Below are positions 16,717 through 25,123 of a stretch of 54,700 bases of DNA, in pieces. Made by a program: the position numbers and the translations under genes. Source of the DNA: ZLKRG08 sp046091905 (GTDB taxonomy: Bacteria > Actinomycetota > Actinomycetes > Nanopelagicales > Nanopelagicaceae); NCBI GenBank assembly GCA_046091905.1, contig JBJTCN010000064.1:1-54700 (forward strand), given 5' to 3'. The first letter of the stretch is position 1. Every line of letters starts with the position of its first letter. The notes beneath the pieces are model-generated. The model had not been told where the DNA came from. It made no database searches and was given only the letters and a program-made list of their open reading frames with translations.

Positions 16717-16732
16717 TCAAACATTTGTTCGA
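16717..16732. promoter_or_regulatory. LexA box (lexA-proximal)
   Basis: TCAAACATTTGTTCGA fits the Gram-positive/actinobacterial SOS consensus TCGAAC-N4-GTTCGA with one mismatch. It lies 31 bases upstream of the lexA start and should give autoregulation. Confidence 0.8.
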
Positions 16733-16739
16733 AATTTTC

Positions 16740-16769
16740 TTGACCTTTGTCGTAGGGGTGCCTTATGGT
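16740..16769 (+). promoter_or_regulatory. Promoter of the LysM (ChiZ-like) gene
   Basis: TTGACC (16740-16745) and TATGGT (16764-16769) are separated by 18 bases. The LexA box at 16778 lies just downstream of the -10, a classical position for repression. Confidence 0.6.
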
Positions 16770-16777
16770 TCTCTTAT

Positions 16778-16793
16778 TCGAACAAGTGTTCGG
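16778..16793. promoter_or_regulatory. LexA box (LysM-gene-proximal)
   Basis: TCGAACAAGTGTTCGG matches the TCGAAC-N4-GTTCGA consensus except at the last base. It covers the likely transcription start of the LysM gene. Confidence 0.85.
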
Positions 16794-16853
16794 ATAACCA
16801 AAAAAGCTAGAAGTCCTTCCCCGGACTCCAGAGAACGCGTAGGAGTTATGACC

Positions 16854-17171
16854 ATGAGCAATAACCGTCAAGTTAAGAGAAGCCGTAGGGCCAATATCCG
16901 TCTGGCTCGCTTTCTTGTGGTCCTATCTCTTACCACCGTCTTTGGAGCTGGCTTTGCAATGCAAGCTGGCGCTGGTTCGAAAGATATTCCAACAAAAGCC
17001 AATTCATATGTAGTGGTAACTATCGCGCCAGGTGAAACCATCTGGTCAGTTGCAAAGGCGTTAAATGAAAGTGGCGATGTACGCCAACTTGTTGATCAAA
17101 TCATCAAGGTAAATGATCTGACTTCAAGTGATCTTGCGGCTGGTAGCAAGATTCGCGTTCCGCTAAATTAA
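16854..17171 (+). CDS. Small LysM-domain protein, SOS-induced, ChiZ/DivS-like cell-division suppressor
   Basis: This 105-residue protein has a basic N terminus, one membrane span (FLVVLSLTTVFGAGFAMQ) and an extracellular LysM-type domain (YVVVTIAPGETIWSVAKALN to AGSKIRVPLN) that would bind peptidoglycan. The start ATG 16854 lies 8 bases after AGGAG; a second ATG at 16848 is possible but too close to that site. A small LysM membrane protein divergent from lexA and next to nrdR is the arrangement of mycobacterial Rv2719c (ChiZ), which is DNA-damage-induced and slows division. The same role is inferred here from position, domain and the LexA box on its promoter. No hydrolase domain is visible. 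Confidence 0.82.
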   Translation: MSNNRQVKRSRRANIRLARFLVVLSLTTVFGAGFAMQAGAGSKDIPTKANSYVVVTIAPGETIWSVAKALNESGDVRQLVDQIIKVNDLTSSDLAAGSKIRVPLN

Positions 17172-17177
17172 CTTTAA

Positions 17178-18566
17178 TTAATCTCGCTCTTTACGCGCTA
17201 CTTGTAAGTGATAAAGCGCGATAATTCCAGCGCCAACTAAGAATCCTGTTGGTTGTGCAAATTTAAGTCGCTCAACTCCTCCAACAAGTAACGCTTCAAA
17301 TAATCGATAGGTAAGCCAGGTCGCAGCGCCGATAGAAACTAAAGTCGGAACTCCCACTGCCGCAATTAAGTAGAACTTACGTATAGGAGAATGATGCTCC
17401 CCTTCAAAATCTATATTGACTGCAAATTGGCAGTGGCTCCACTGGCGATACCAGGTGTAGCTAGCCATAATTAATAATGAAATACCAAAAAGAATTGCAT
17501 CTTTGTCCGTCTTATCTAAAAGCCCTGCAGTTATTGCACCGGTACCAAGCGCAATTGCAAAAGTGCCACCTGCGCTAATTAAGTATTGAAAGACTCTAAC
17601 CACATCATCTCGTTCAACGCCTGCAACTAGTTTTCTAAAGTAGAGCATAGTTGGAATTAAAACCAACACCGCGCTAATTTGCTGCGGTACCTCGGCAAAA
17701 AAGGTGGCTCGATCTTGGTATCTGGTATCAAAGTTCCAAGATAAAAATTGGTGTATCGCAAAGGTGCCGGCAATTGTGTAGAAAAGAATCGGAACTGCGA
17801 TTCCGCCAAAGGTACGGTAAATTCGAGTTTCCAGAGTTGAAGCCGAACCCTCAAAATTCTGCCAGTAATAAAGCAAAACCGGCACACTTATTACTATCAA
17901 AATTACCGATTCCTGCCATTGATTCGGCGCTGTTTTTAGACCCATCAACTTAGATATCAAAATATCTAACAAATTTATTGCTGATATTACGACGCCCAAA
18001 ACTGCGCTAAACCAACCGACAAAGCGATGGATATTGGCAACAAATGATCTATGCGCTCTGATTAAAGTCAAGTGAATCGACCATACTGTAAAGGCAATGA
18101 TTACTTGTGATAAGTCGCGTGGATGATAAGCACCACCTGCAAACCAATTCAGAGTATCTGCAAGAGGCAAGAACCAAAGCAAAAAGGCAAATGTAGTTGC
18201 CGCAAAGAGGTAAATCTGCCAGGCAGGTTCAAAACTCACTTCTAAATTTTTCTTAAAATCTCTCTTAATCCATCTTGAAATCAATAATATGATTGGCGCG
18301 CCTACTACTATATATGAAAGCCATCTGGCTGCATCCAACTTATCGTTTAGCGAGCTTGCGGAATTGTCAATTAATTGAGTTAGTAACCCTGATAAGCCAA
18401 AACAAGTAATTACAACGGAAATAAAAAGTGCTGAATACTTAAATAAATCTCTAAGCAAGACTAATCCACGGCCACCTTTATGAGATTCGATGGTGGATTT
18501 AACTCCAATAAATGCAAAATAGATTATTAAACCCATTACCAAGAGCATTGGAATTACAATAATCAT
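17178..18566 (-). CDS. Polytopic membrane protein, DUF5671-like repeats
   Basis: This 462-residue protein consists almost wholly of membrane spans, roughly 12. Several units share a pattern of a short polar segment with an aromatic (LRDLFKYSALF, RIYRTFGGIAVP, RVFQYLISAGGT, IRKFYLIAAVGVP) followed by two spans, which resembles repeated DUF5671 modules. I am moderately sure of that family name and claim no function. It begins 2 bases after prpD with its AAGGA inside the prpD end, so it is the last gene of the prp operon. A link to import or export of the operon's carboxylic-acid substrates is only a guess. Confidence 0.7.
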   Translation of the reverse strand: MIIVIPMLLVMGLIIYFAFIGVKSTIESHKGGRGLVLLRDLFKYSALFISVVITCFGLSGLLTQLIDNSASSLNDKLDAARWLSYIVVGAPIILLISRWIKRDFKKNLEVSFEPAWQIYLFAATTFAFLLWFLPLADTLNWFAGGAYHPRDLSQVIIAFTVWSIHLTLIRAHRSFVANIHRFVGWFSAVLGVVISAINLLDILISKLMGLKTAPNQWQESVILIVISVPVLLYYWQNFEGSASTLETRIYRTFGGIAVPILFYTIAGTFAIHQFLSWNFDTRYQDRATFFAEVPQQISAVLVLIPTMLYFRKLVAGVERDDVVRVFQYLISAGGTFAIALGTGAITAGLLDKTDKDAILFGISLLIMASYTWYRQWSHCQFAVNIDFEGEHHSPIRKFYLIAAVGVPTLVSIGAATWLTYRLFEALLVGGVERLKFAQPTGFLVGAGIIALYHLQVARKERD

Positions 18567-18568
18567 TA

Positions 18569-20011
18569 TTAATCCTTTACAAATAGACTCATAAAGTGAT
18601 CAGCCGGAAGGCTCAATACGCTATCATAATCAAGGGTTGCAGCTTCTATTTTTACAACGCGGCCATCGCCGAAAACTCTGCGTAGGTTGGTTTTGTATTT
18701 GGCTACCAAAAGTGGCAGCCCTTCTACTCGGCGGCGCTTATGGCCTACTGGGTACTCCACTGCAATCTCATCACTCTTAGTACCATCATTAAATTCAATG
18801 GTCATCGCATTTGCAATTGAGCGCTTCTCTGGGTCGTGATAATCAGCGGTGTACTGCGGATCTTCTACGCAGACCATTTTCTCGCGTAGCGCATCAATAC
18901 GAGGATCAGCTGCAATTTCATCTTCATAATCTTTTGCAGTTAGTCGACCAAAAATCAGCGGCACAGCAACCATGTATTGAATACAGTGATCGCGATCTGC
19001 GGGGTTGTTAAGTGGTCCTTTCTTATCGATGATTCGAATGCAAGCTTCATGAGTTCGGATAGTGATTTTTTTAATGTCATCGCTGGTTTTGCCATTTGCT
19101 TTCATCCAGTTATGCAGAGTGAAAGCTGCTTCGCAAGCAGTCTGTGAATGAAATTCGGCCGGAAATGAGATCTTCCAAAGGACGTTCTCCATTACATAAG
19201 AACCATAAGGGCGCTGGAATTTAAATTTAACTCCTTTAAATGAAACATCATAAAAGCCCCAAGTTTTCGCGGTGAGCACAGATGGCACGCCCATCTCTCC
19301 CACCTTTGCCATTAGCGCTAATCGCACTGCGCGCGACGTGGCATCACCTGCGGCCCAAGATTTGCGAGAGCCCGCATTTGGATAATGGCGATAAGTTCTA
19401 AGTGATTGGCCATCAACCCAGGCAAGTGAAACTGCCGCCAAAGTTTGTTCGCGGTCTAGTCCCATCATCTGACATACAACGGCGGTAGAGGCAACTTTGA
19501 CCAAAATTACGTGATCTAATCCAACTTTATTAAAGGAATTCTCAAGTGCGATACATCCTTGAATTTCATGAGCTTTAATCATCGCAGTTAATACATCTTT
19601 AACGGTTAACTGCTTCTGGCCGCTTCGATTTAACCAATCAGCAACCGCCAAAATAGCGCCCAAGTTATCACTTGGATGGCCCCACTCTGCAGCTAGCCAA
19701 GTGTCATTAAAATCTAACCATCTAATTGCAGTACCGATATTGAAGGCACCTTGCACAACATCTAATTCATAATTTGTACCTGGAACTCTAACTCCATTTT
19801 CGACTTTGGTCCCTGGTATCAACGGTCCTAGTAATTTTGTGCAGGCAGGATATTCAAGTGATTCCAAACCGCAACCGATGGTGTCTAACATTCCTGACCA
19901 CGCAGTCTTGTATGCCAACTCAGATTTCACTTCATAATTAAGTGCATAATCAACAATATCTTGAATCTCTTGATCATAAGGTTGGCTGGACTTAACCACA
20001 TGTGATGACAC
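18569..20011 (-). CDS. prpD: 2-methylcitrate dehydratase, PrpD (MmgE/PrpD family)
   Basis: This cytoplasmic enzyme dehydrates 2-methylcitrate to 2-methylaconitate/methylisocitrate in the methylcitrate cycle. The 480-residue length is normal. Family features: RWLDFNDTWLAAEWGHPSDN near 100, SWAAGDATSRAVRLA near 225, FKFQRPYGSYVMENVLWKISFPAEFHSQTA near 280, and DHCIQYMVAVPL near 355. It lies 1 base after prpC in a translationally coupled operon and is followed by the membrane protein gene. Confidence 0.93.
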   Translation of the reverse strand: MSSHVVKSSQPYDQEIQDIVDYALNYEVKSELAYKTAWSGMLDTIGCGLESLEYPACTKLLGPLIPGTKVENGVRVPGTNYELDVVQGAFNIGTAIRWLDFNDTWLAAEWGHPSDNLGAILAVADWLNRSGQKQLTVKDVLTAMIKAHEIQGCIALENSFNKVGLDHVILVKVASTAVVCQMMGLDREQTLAAVSLAWVDGQSLRTYRHYPNAGSRKSWAAGDATSRAVRLALMAKVGEMGVPSVLTAKTWGFYDVSFKGVKFKFQRPYGSYVMENVLWKISFPAEFHSQTACEAAFTLHNWMKANGKTSDDIKKITIRTHEACIRIIDKKGPLNNPADRDHCIQYMVAVPLIFGRLTAKDYEDEIAADPRIDALREKMVCVEDPQYTADYHDPEKRSIANAMTIEFNDGTKSDEIAVEYPVGHKRRRVEGLPLLVAKYKTNLRRVFGDGRVVKIEAATLDYDSVLSLPADHFMSLFVKD

Positions 20012-21130
20012 TTATCGCTCCTCTAATTTTCTAAATTCTAAATCTTCTGGTCCGGTGTAATTTGCTGATGGTCGAATTATTTTTCCATCAACACGTTGTT
20101 CGATCACATGAGCAGACCATCCTGTAATACGAGAGATCACAAAGATTGGCGTAAAAAATGCGGTGGGAATTCGCATTGCGTTATAAGCAACCGCACTAAA
20201 CCAATCTAAATTAGGAAACATTTTCTTTAGCTCCCACATGACGGCTTCTAATCGATCTGCAATCTCAAATAAGGTCCGATTTGCCGCGGTTAAATCTTTT
20301 GCTATTGCCTTAATAATTGAATTACGAGGATCTCCAATTGTGTAGACCGGATGGCCAAAGCCAATCACTACCTCTTTCTGCGCAACGCGCGCACGGATAT
20401 CTGCCTCTGCTTCATCAGGGTTGGCATAACGCTCCTGAATCTCCAGTGCTACCTCGTTGGCCCCGCCATGTTTAGGTCCACGAAGTGCACCCACCGCGCC
20501 AGTAATCGCTGAATAAACATCACTGCCAGTACCTGCAATAACTCGTGCGGTAAAAGTTGAAGCATTAAATTCATGTTCGGCATAGAGAATTAAGGAGGCG
20601 TGCATGGCCTTTTCCCACTCAACTTTCGGCTGCGTTCCGTGCAACATTTCTAAGAAATGCCCGCCTATTGAATCGGATTCAGTGCTGCATTCAATTCGTT
20701 TTCCATTATTTGCAAAGTGATACCAATAGCAGAGCATTGATGGTGTGCAGGCAATCAATCGGTCTGCAATCTCTTTAGCGCCATTAGCTAAATGTCCATC
20801 GTGTTCTGGTTCTACAGTGCCAAGTGCTGAAATGCCAGTACGTAGAACATCCATTGGATGAGTGCTCTTTGGCAATTGCTCCAAAATAGTTCGTACCTGC
20901 GGCGGTAAATCTCGTAGCTTTCTTAGCTTGGCTTTGTATTGCGTTAACTCAGATTGGTTTGGCAATTTCTCATGAATTAATAAATATGCAACCTCTTCGA
21001 ATTGGCAATTAGCAGCTAAGTCTGCAATATCGTATCCACGATAATGTAAATCATTACCATTTCTTCCAACTGTGCAAATAGCGGTATTGCCTGCTTCCAC
21101 TCCGGATAGCGCAACCGATTTTTTAGCCAT
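20012..21130 (-). CDS. prpC: 2-methylcitrate synthase, PrpC (citrate synthase family)
   Basis: It condenses propionyl-CoA with oxaloacetate to give 2-methylcitrate. The 372-residue length suits the short type II-like PrpC rather than a housekeeping citrate synthase. Visible motifs: HYRGYDIADLA near 30, STHPMDVLRTGISAL near 88, AEHEFNASTFTARV near 187, GALRGPKHGGANEVAL near 215, GFGHPVYTIGDPRN near 255 and SRITGWSAHVIEQ near 330. These supply the catalytic His/His/Asp. The start overlaps the end of prpB by 8 bases. Some activity with acetyl-CoA is common in this family and cannot be excluded. Confidence 0.93.
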   Translation of the reverse strand: MAKKSVALSGVEAGNTAICTVGRNGNDLHYRGYDIADLAANCQFEEVAYLLIHEKLPNQSELTQYKAKLRKLRDLPPQVRTILEQLPKSTHPMDVLRTGISALGTVEPEHDGHLANGAKEIADRLIACTPSMLCYWYHFANNGKRIECSTESDSIGGHFLEMLHGTQPKVEWEKAMHASLILYAEHEFNASTFTARVIAGTGSDVYSAITGAVGALRGPKHGGANEVALEIQERYANPDEAEADIRARVAQKEVVIGFGHPVYTIGDPRNSIIKAIAKDLTAANRTLFEIADRLEAVMWELKKMFPNLDWFSAVAYNAMRIPTAFFTPIFVISRITGWSAHVIEQRVDGKIIRPSANYTGPEDLEFRKLEER

Positions 21131-21995
21131 TTTTCTCGCTCTGGAATTTATCTAGAGCAGTCTCATATTTGTAGTAATCAATGGCTTCGTAAAGTTCTTC
21201 CCGAGTCTGCATATGATCTAAAGTGCTCTTTTGAGTTCCTTCAGAACGAATAGTTTTGTAAACCAACTCTGCAGCCTTGTTCATGGCTCTAAAAGCAGAT
21301 AGTGGATATAAGACGATATCTACATTTGCGCCGCGTAACTCTGCGACTGTGAAAAGTGGAGTTTTACCAAATTCAGTAATATTCGCCAGGATTGGAACTC
21401 CAGCTACTTCGCTAAATTCCTTATAAGTATCTAAATCATCAACCGCTTCCGGAAATATCATGTCTGCGCCGGCTGCTACATAGGCTCGAACTCGATCAAG
21501 GGCGGCATCCAAACCTTCATTAGCTAGCGCATCAGTGCGAGCCATGATGGTGAAATCTGCTGAATTACGCCCATCAACTGCCGCTTTTATTCGATCAACC
21601 ATCTCGTTGACGCCCACAATTTCTTTATTTGGACGGTGGCCGCATCTTTTAGCTGCGACCTGATCTTCCATGTGAACTGCAGATGCGCCCGCCTTTTCAA
21701 TCTCTTTCACGGTTCGTGAAATATTGAAAGCGGAAGTTCCGAATCCAGTATCAATATCCACCAATAAAGGAAGATCACATACATTAGTAATGCGGCGAAC
21801 ATCAGTCATTACATCATCAAGAGTGGTGATACCTAAATCTGGTAAACCAAGTGATCCAGCTGCTACTCCGCCACCGCTTAAGTAAATTGCTTTGTAACCA
21901 GCGCGTTTTGCCAACAGTGCATGATTAGCATTGATCGCACCAACTACTTGAAGTGGGTGCTCATCTTTTACGGCTTGTTTAAAAGTTCTGTTCAT
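21123..21995 (-). CDS. prpB: Methylisocitrate lyase, PrpB
   Basis: It cleaves 2-methylisocitrate to pyruvate and succinate, the last step of the methylcitrate cycle. The roughly 290-residue protein of the ICL/PEP-mutase superfamily has the metal-binding DIDTGFG (about 80), the catalytic loop KRCGHRPNKEIV (about 115-125) and IMARTDALANEG (about 150). ATG 21995 overlaps the bdhA stop as ATGA, and an alternative ATG four codons earlier (22007) is also possible. It sits between bdhA and prpC in the same operon. Confidence 0.94.
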   Translation of the reverse strand: MNRTFKQAVKDEHPLQVVGAINANHALLAKRAGYKAIYLSGGGVAAGSLGLPDLGITTLDDVMTDVRRITNVCDLPLLVDIDTGFGTSAFNISRTVKEIEKAGASAVHMEDQVAAKRCGHRPNKEIVGVNEMVDRIKAAVDGRNSADFTIMARTDALANEGLDAALDRVRAYVAAGADMIFPEAVDDLDTYKEFSEVAGVPILANITEFGKTPLFTVAELRGANVDIVLYPLSAFRAMNKAAELVYKTIRSEGTQKSTLDHMQTREELYEAIDYYKYETALDKFQSEKNG

Positions 21996-22792
21996 TGTGC
22001 TGTCCATCCACCATCAACTGGAATCGCCGCGCCAGTGATGTTATGAGCGGCTTTAGAGCAAAGAAAAACCGCAACTGCGCCAATGTCATCTGTAGTTGCA
22101 AGCCTCTTAGATGGTTGTTTCTCAGATAGTAAATCGGCGATACCTTTGATGCGATCTCCACCAAATTTATCTGCGCGTGCCTGAATCTGAGGTTCAATTA
22201 GCGCAGTCTCTACCCAACCTGGGCAGATTGCATTTATGGTTACGCCTCCAGATTCGCGGGTACCCGCATCGGCATATTCCAACGCTGCAACTCTGGTTAA
22301 TCCAATCACGCCATGTTTTGCGGCGACATATGGCGCTTTGGCTACAGATGCCACTAGCCCGTGTACCGAAGCGGTATTAATTACGCGACCGTATCCACGT
22401 TCTTTCATTTGCGGCAGCAATAAACGCATGGTGTCAAAAAATGATTCTAAATTAATTCCGATAATGTCATGCCATTTTTCACGAGGCATCTCGGCAATCG
22501 TCGCAGTATGTTGAATACCAGCGTTATTGCAGAGAATATCTACCGGACCATTTGCGAGAATTTTTGAAATTAGTGATTCAGTTGCTGCTACATCACGCAA
22601 ATCAGATACATAAGACTCCACTTTTCCAGCACCAGCTGCTTTAACTTGCGCCTCTGCTTTAGCAATTACCTCATCGCTTGCTAAACCGTGCAGCACAATA
22701 TCTGCGCCTTCTTTAGCCAGTGCAGTTGCGATTCCCAGCCCAATTCCCTGGAAAGAACCTGTGATAAATGCTCGGTGGCTCTTTAAAGTCAT
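21992..22792 (-). CDS. D-3-hydroxybutyrate dehydrogenase (short-chain dehydrogenase/reductase)
   Basis: This NAD-dependent enzyme oxidises 3-hydroxybutyrate to acetoacetate. The 266-residue SDR has the Rossmann motif TGSFQGIGLGIA (about 11-22), NNAG (about 89), catalytic Ser in INTASVHGLVAS, Tyr/Lys in YVAAKHG, and TINAICPGWVETALIEPQI followed by a C-terminal IPVDGGWTAQ. The GWV-ET-L-EPQI and QPSKRLATTDDIG segments are those of bacterial BdhA proteins, so the call is more specific than SDR alone. Its start overlaps the hydrolase gene and its end overlaps prpB, each by 4 bases. Confidence 0.85.
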   Translation of the reverse strand: MTLKSHRAFITGSFQGIGLGIATALAKEGADIVLHGLASDEVIAKAEAQVKAAGAGKVESYVSDLRDVAATESLISKILANGPVDILCNNAGIQHTATIAEMPREKWHDIIGINLESFFDTMRLLLPQMKERGYGRVINTASVHGLVASVAKAPYVAAKHGVIGLTRVAALEYADAGTRESGGVTINAICPGWVETALIEPQIQARADKFGGDRIKGIADLLSEKQPSKRLATTDDIGAVAVFLCSKAAHNITGAAIPVDGGWTAQ

Positions 22793-23670
22793 GATTTCGC
22801 TCCATAAATAATCTCTGCTACCTGTTTAGCTCCGTCCGGAATCAGAAACATCTCATAATGATTAACGTCATTTAGGTTTACCATCTTAATCTTCGGAAAT
22901 TCATTTAGGACTGCATCCATCATTGCCGGTGGATATAAACCGCCCTCTTCATTTTGTAATCCACGAGGTGCCCGAATTAATAAACATTCTTCTTTTAAGC
23001 CTCGCAAAGATTTGGCAACTAAATCATCGCCAAATAGATCTCTCGAATCTTCTTCGACTGCGATTGGATTGGTCGATGGTTTGCCGTTACGAAGATCGTA
23101 ATCAATGTACTCTTCCATTACTGGGCTCCAGCCTCTTTTGAGTGCTGGGTGTTCTCGCCAATAATCTCGGTAAATTTCTTTACTTTCAAAAGTCATCGAG
23201 AGTCTCTCAAGCGCTGGACCTAAAATAAAAGGCATAACTTGTTCGACGGTCATTCCCGGAGGAAGCGGCAAAGGAATTCCACCATCGGCAAAAACAATTC
23301 TGCCGATACGTTCTGGATACAAACCTGCGAGCGCGGCCAACACAAATCCACCCATTGAATGACCAATAACTTCAGGCTTAATTGGATATTTACTATCCAG
23401 AAAATCAATTACTGCAGCCATATCTTTTGCATGTTGCGCCATTCCAAATGGGCCAGGTAATGAATTTGAATCTCCACGTCCACGCAGATCAACGGCATAA
23501 GGTGCTTTTCCGCGCGCAATTAATTCATCAGCAAAAATTTGAAAGGCGCGATTTGAAGAGGTTACGCCGTGAATAAGTAAGACTGGGTCGCCCTGGCCAT
23601 CTCCGTAGCGAAAAACTGCTAAGTGTCCACCAGCGACAGGGACTTCGAATTTTTCTGTCGGCATTGACAT
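22789..23670 (-). CDS. Alpha/beta hydrolase, first gene of the bdhA-prpBCD operon
   Basis: This roughly 293-residue cytoplasmic esterase-like enzyme shows the oxyanion HGVTSS (about 33-38), nucleophile Ser in IGHSMGGFV (about 105-110), an acid in the C-terminal third and His in VNHYEMFL (about 270). There is no signal peptide. ATG 23670 is taken in place of an upstream TTG frame because the family N terminus starts there and a dyad (23686-23703) lies just upstream. The operon context (3-hydroxybutyrate dehydrogenase, methylcitrate cycle) suggests hydrolysis of a hydroxyacid ester, such as a 3-hydroxybutyrate/valerate oligomer or lactone, but the sequence alone fits many substrates. Confidence 0.8.
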   Translation of the reverse strand: MSMPTEKFEVPVAGGHLAVFRYGDGQGDPVLLIHGVTSSNRAFQIFADELIARGKAPYAVDLRGRGDSNSLPGPFGMAQHAKDMAAVIDFLDSKYPIKPEVIGHSMGGFVLAALAGLYPERIGRIVFADGGIPLPLPPGMTVEQVMPFILGPALERLSMTFESKEIYRDYWREHPALKRGWSPVMEEYIDYDLRNGKPSTNPIAVEEDSRDLFGDDLVAKSLRGLKEECLLIRAPRGLQNEEGGLYPPAMMDAVLNEFPKIKMVNLNDVNHYEMFLIPDGAKQVAEIIYGAKS

Positions 23671-23685
23671 GGCTTTAGTCTGCCC

Positions 23686-23703
23686 GCCCAATTGATATTG
23701 GGC
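23686..23703. promoter_or_regulatory. Inverted repeat upstream of the hydrolase-bdhA-prp operon
   Basis: GCCCAAT and its exact complement ATTGGGC are separated by TGAT, 16 bases upstream of the hydrolase start and within the 185-base region shared with the divergent transporter operon. It could be an operator, or a hairpin in the leader RNA. No regulator gene lies in the island. Confidence 0.4.
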
Positions 23704-23855
23704 TACCTTGGCAAGAGTTGTTTTCCTCTCAAACAGCGTGAAAAGTTATAAAACGGATACCAAAAAAGCGTAGTTATCGCTTGGTTACGCGTATAGCCTT
23801 GCCATCAAGCGGATCGGGCCCGGTCTGCAGAAAACGACTCAATCTAGGAGAATGA

Positions 23856-25016
23856 ATGAGCAAGCGCTCACTTCTCGCGACCGCTGCAGTAGCAGCTCTC
23901 GCGATTGTTGCGCCTTCAATGGCGCCAGCACAAGCAGCAGATGACATCAAGATTGGTGTTATCACCTCAACATCAGGCGCACTTAAGTCATACGGTGACG
24001 CTTATGTAGATGGTCTTAACTGGGGTTTGAATTATTACACCGATGGCAAGATGACTGTCAATGGCCAGAAATTAGTTGTCACTTACAAAGATGATGCTGC
24101 GGATCCAGCCTCTGCGACTGCTTCTTTTAAAGAGATGGTTGGTAACGGAACTAAGGTAATTGTTGGAACTACATCATCAGGTGTTGCGTTAACTCTTGCG
24201 CCACTTGCTGCGCAGAATAAAGTTCTATACATATCAGGTCCTGCAAAGAACGATGCCATTACTTCTTCAGCAAATAAGTATGTATTCCGCTCTGGAAATA
24301 CCTCTATCCAAGATCTTGCACCTTTAGCTGGCATCAAGCCAATCTCAGGACGCAAAGTTGTGCTCTTCGTTGAAGATAACGCATTCGGATTTGGAAACAT
24401 CGCAGCTGCAAAGGCATTGATGGGACCAAAGGGTGCTACCTTCCAGGAAATTAAAGTTCCTACTTCAACATCTGATTTCACACCATTTGCAAAGCAAGCA
24501 GCTGATGCAAAGGGTTCATACATCTTTATCGCTTGGTCAAATGCATTGACCGCTGGTGCGATGCTAACTGCGCTAAAGCAGCAAGGCGCATTCGTTAAGC
24601 AGCGTCCAATTACTGGTCTTGCAGGTGCTGCGACATACAACATTTATGGCGCACTATTTGAAGGTACCAACGCGATTATGACAAACAGCTACTTCGCAGG
24701 CGTAGGTAAGTCAAATGCAGCATCCGCCCTTGCTGCTTCATACGCAGCGGCCAAGAAGTCACAAGACTTATTTACATGCACGGGTGCCGATGCTGCAAAG
24801 ATGATTGTTCGGGCCCTTACCGGCAACCCTGGTCAGGATATTGACCAGGCAATTGCCCAGCTTGAAGGTTATTCATGGGTTGGCGTAAAGGGCTTAATGA
24901 AAGTTAACCCTTCAAATCACGTTCTAATTCAACCAATGTTCTTGGTCTCCCTAAAGAAAACTTCTGCAGGGTATATCCCACAATTAGACAAGACCATTAA
25001 TAACGTAACAGCGTAA
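23856..25016 (+). CDS. Branched-chain-type (HAAT) ABC transporter, substrate-binding protein
   Basis: This 386-residue periplasmic-binding-protein-like lectin of the LivJ / type I fold (Peripla_BP_6) delivers ligand to the LivHMGF-like importer downstream. It has a Sec signal peptide ending PAQA before ADD. The mature start IKIGVITSTSGALKSYGDAYVDGLNWGLNY and the later KVIVGTTSSGVALTLAPLA and VLFVEDNAFGFGN segments are typical. No lipobox Cys is visible, so anchoring is unclear in a monoderm. AGGAG stands unusually close to the ATG. The ligand is unknown. The family also takes amino acids, urea, amides and carboxylic acids, and the operon partner AacS makes a keto- or hydroxy-acid plausible. 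Confidence 0.88.
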   Translation: MSKRSLLATAAVAALAIVAPSMAPAQAADDIKIGVITSTSGALKSYGDAYVDGLNWGLNYYTDGKMTVNGQKLVVTYKDDAADPASATASFKEMVGNGTKVIVGTTSSGVALTLAPLAAQNKVLYISGPAKNDAITSSANKYVFRSGNTSIQDLAPLAGIKPISGRKVVLFVEDNAFGFGNIAAAKALMGPKGATFQEIKVPTSTSDFTPFAKQAADAKGSYIFIAWSNALTAGAMLTALKQQGAFVKQRPITGLAGAATYNIYGALFEGTNAIMTNSYFAGVGKSNAASALAASYAAAKKSQDLFTCTGADAAKMIVRALTGNPGQDIDQAIAQLEGYSWVGVKGLMKVNPSNHVLIQPMFLVSLKKTSAGYIPQLDKTINNVTA

Positions 25017-25038
25017 TCGGTAACACACGCTAATTTAG

Positions 25039-25079
25039 AACCCCAGCGTTATTTCGCTAGAAATACGCTGGGGTTTTTT
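25039..25079 (+). terminator. Strong terminator between binding-protein gene and ATPase gene
   Basis: CCCCAGCGT-TATTTC and GAAATA-CGCTGGGG pair with a 4-base loop and are followed by TTTTTT. It lies inside the transporter operon, 23 bases after the binding-protein stop. Partial read-through would give excess binding protein over the membrane complex. Confidence 0.88.
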
Positions 25080-25123
25080 ATACCCTTAGGCAGCTAACGA
25101 GACTAACAAGGGAGTTACCCAAG

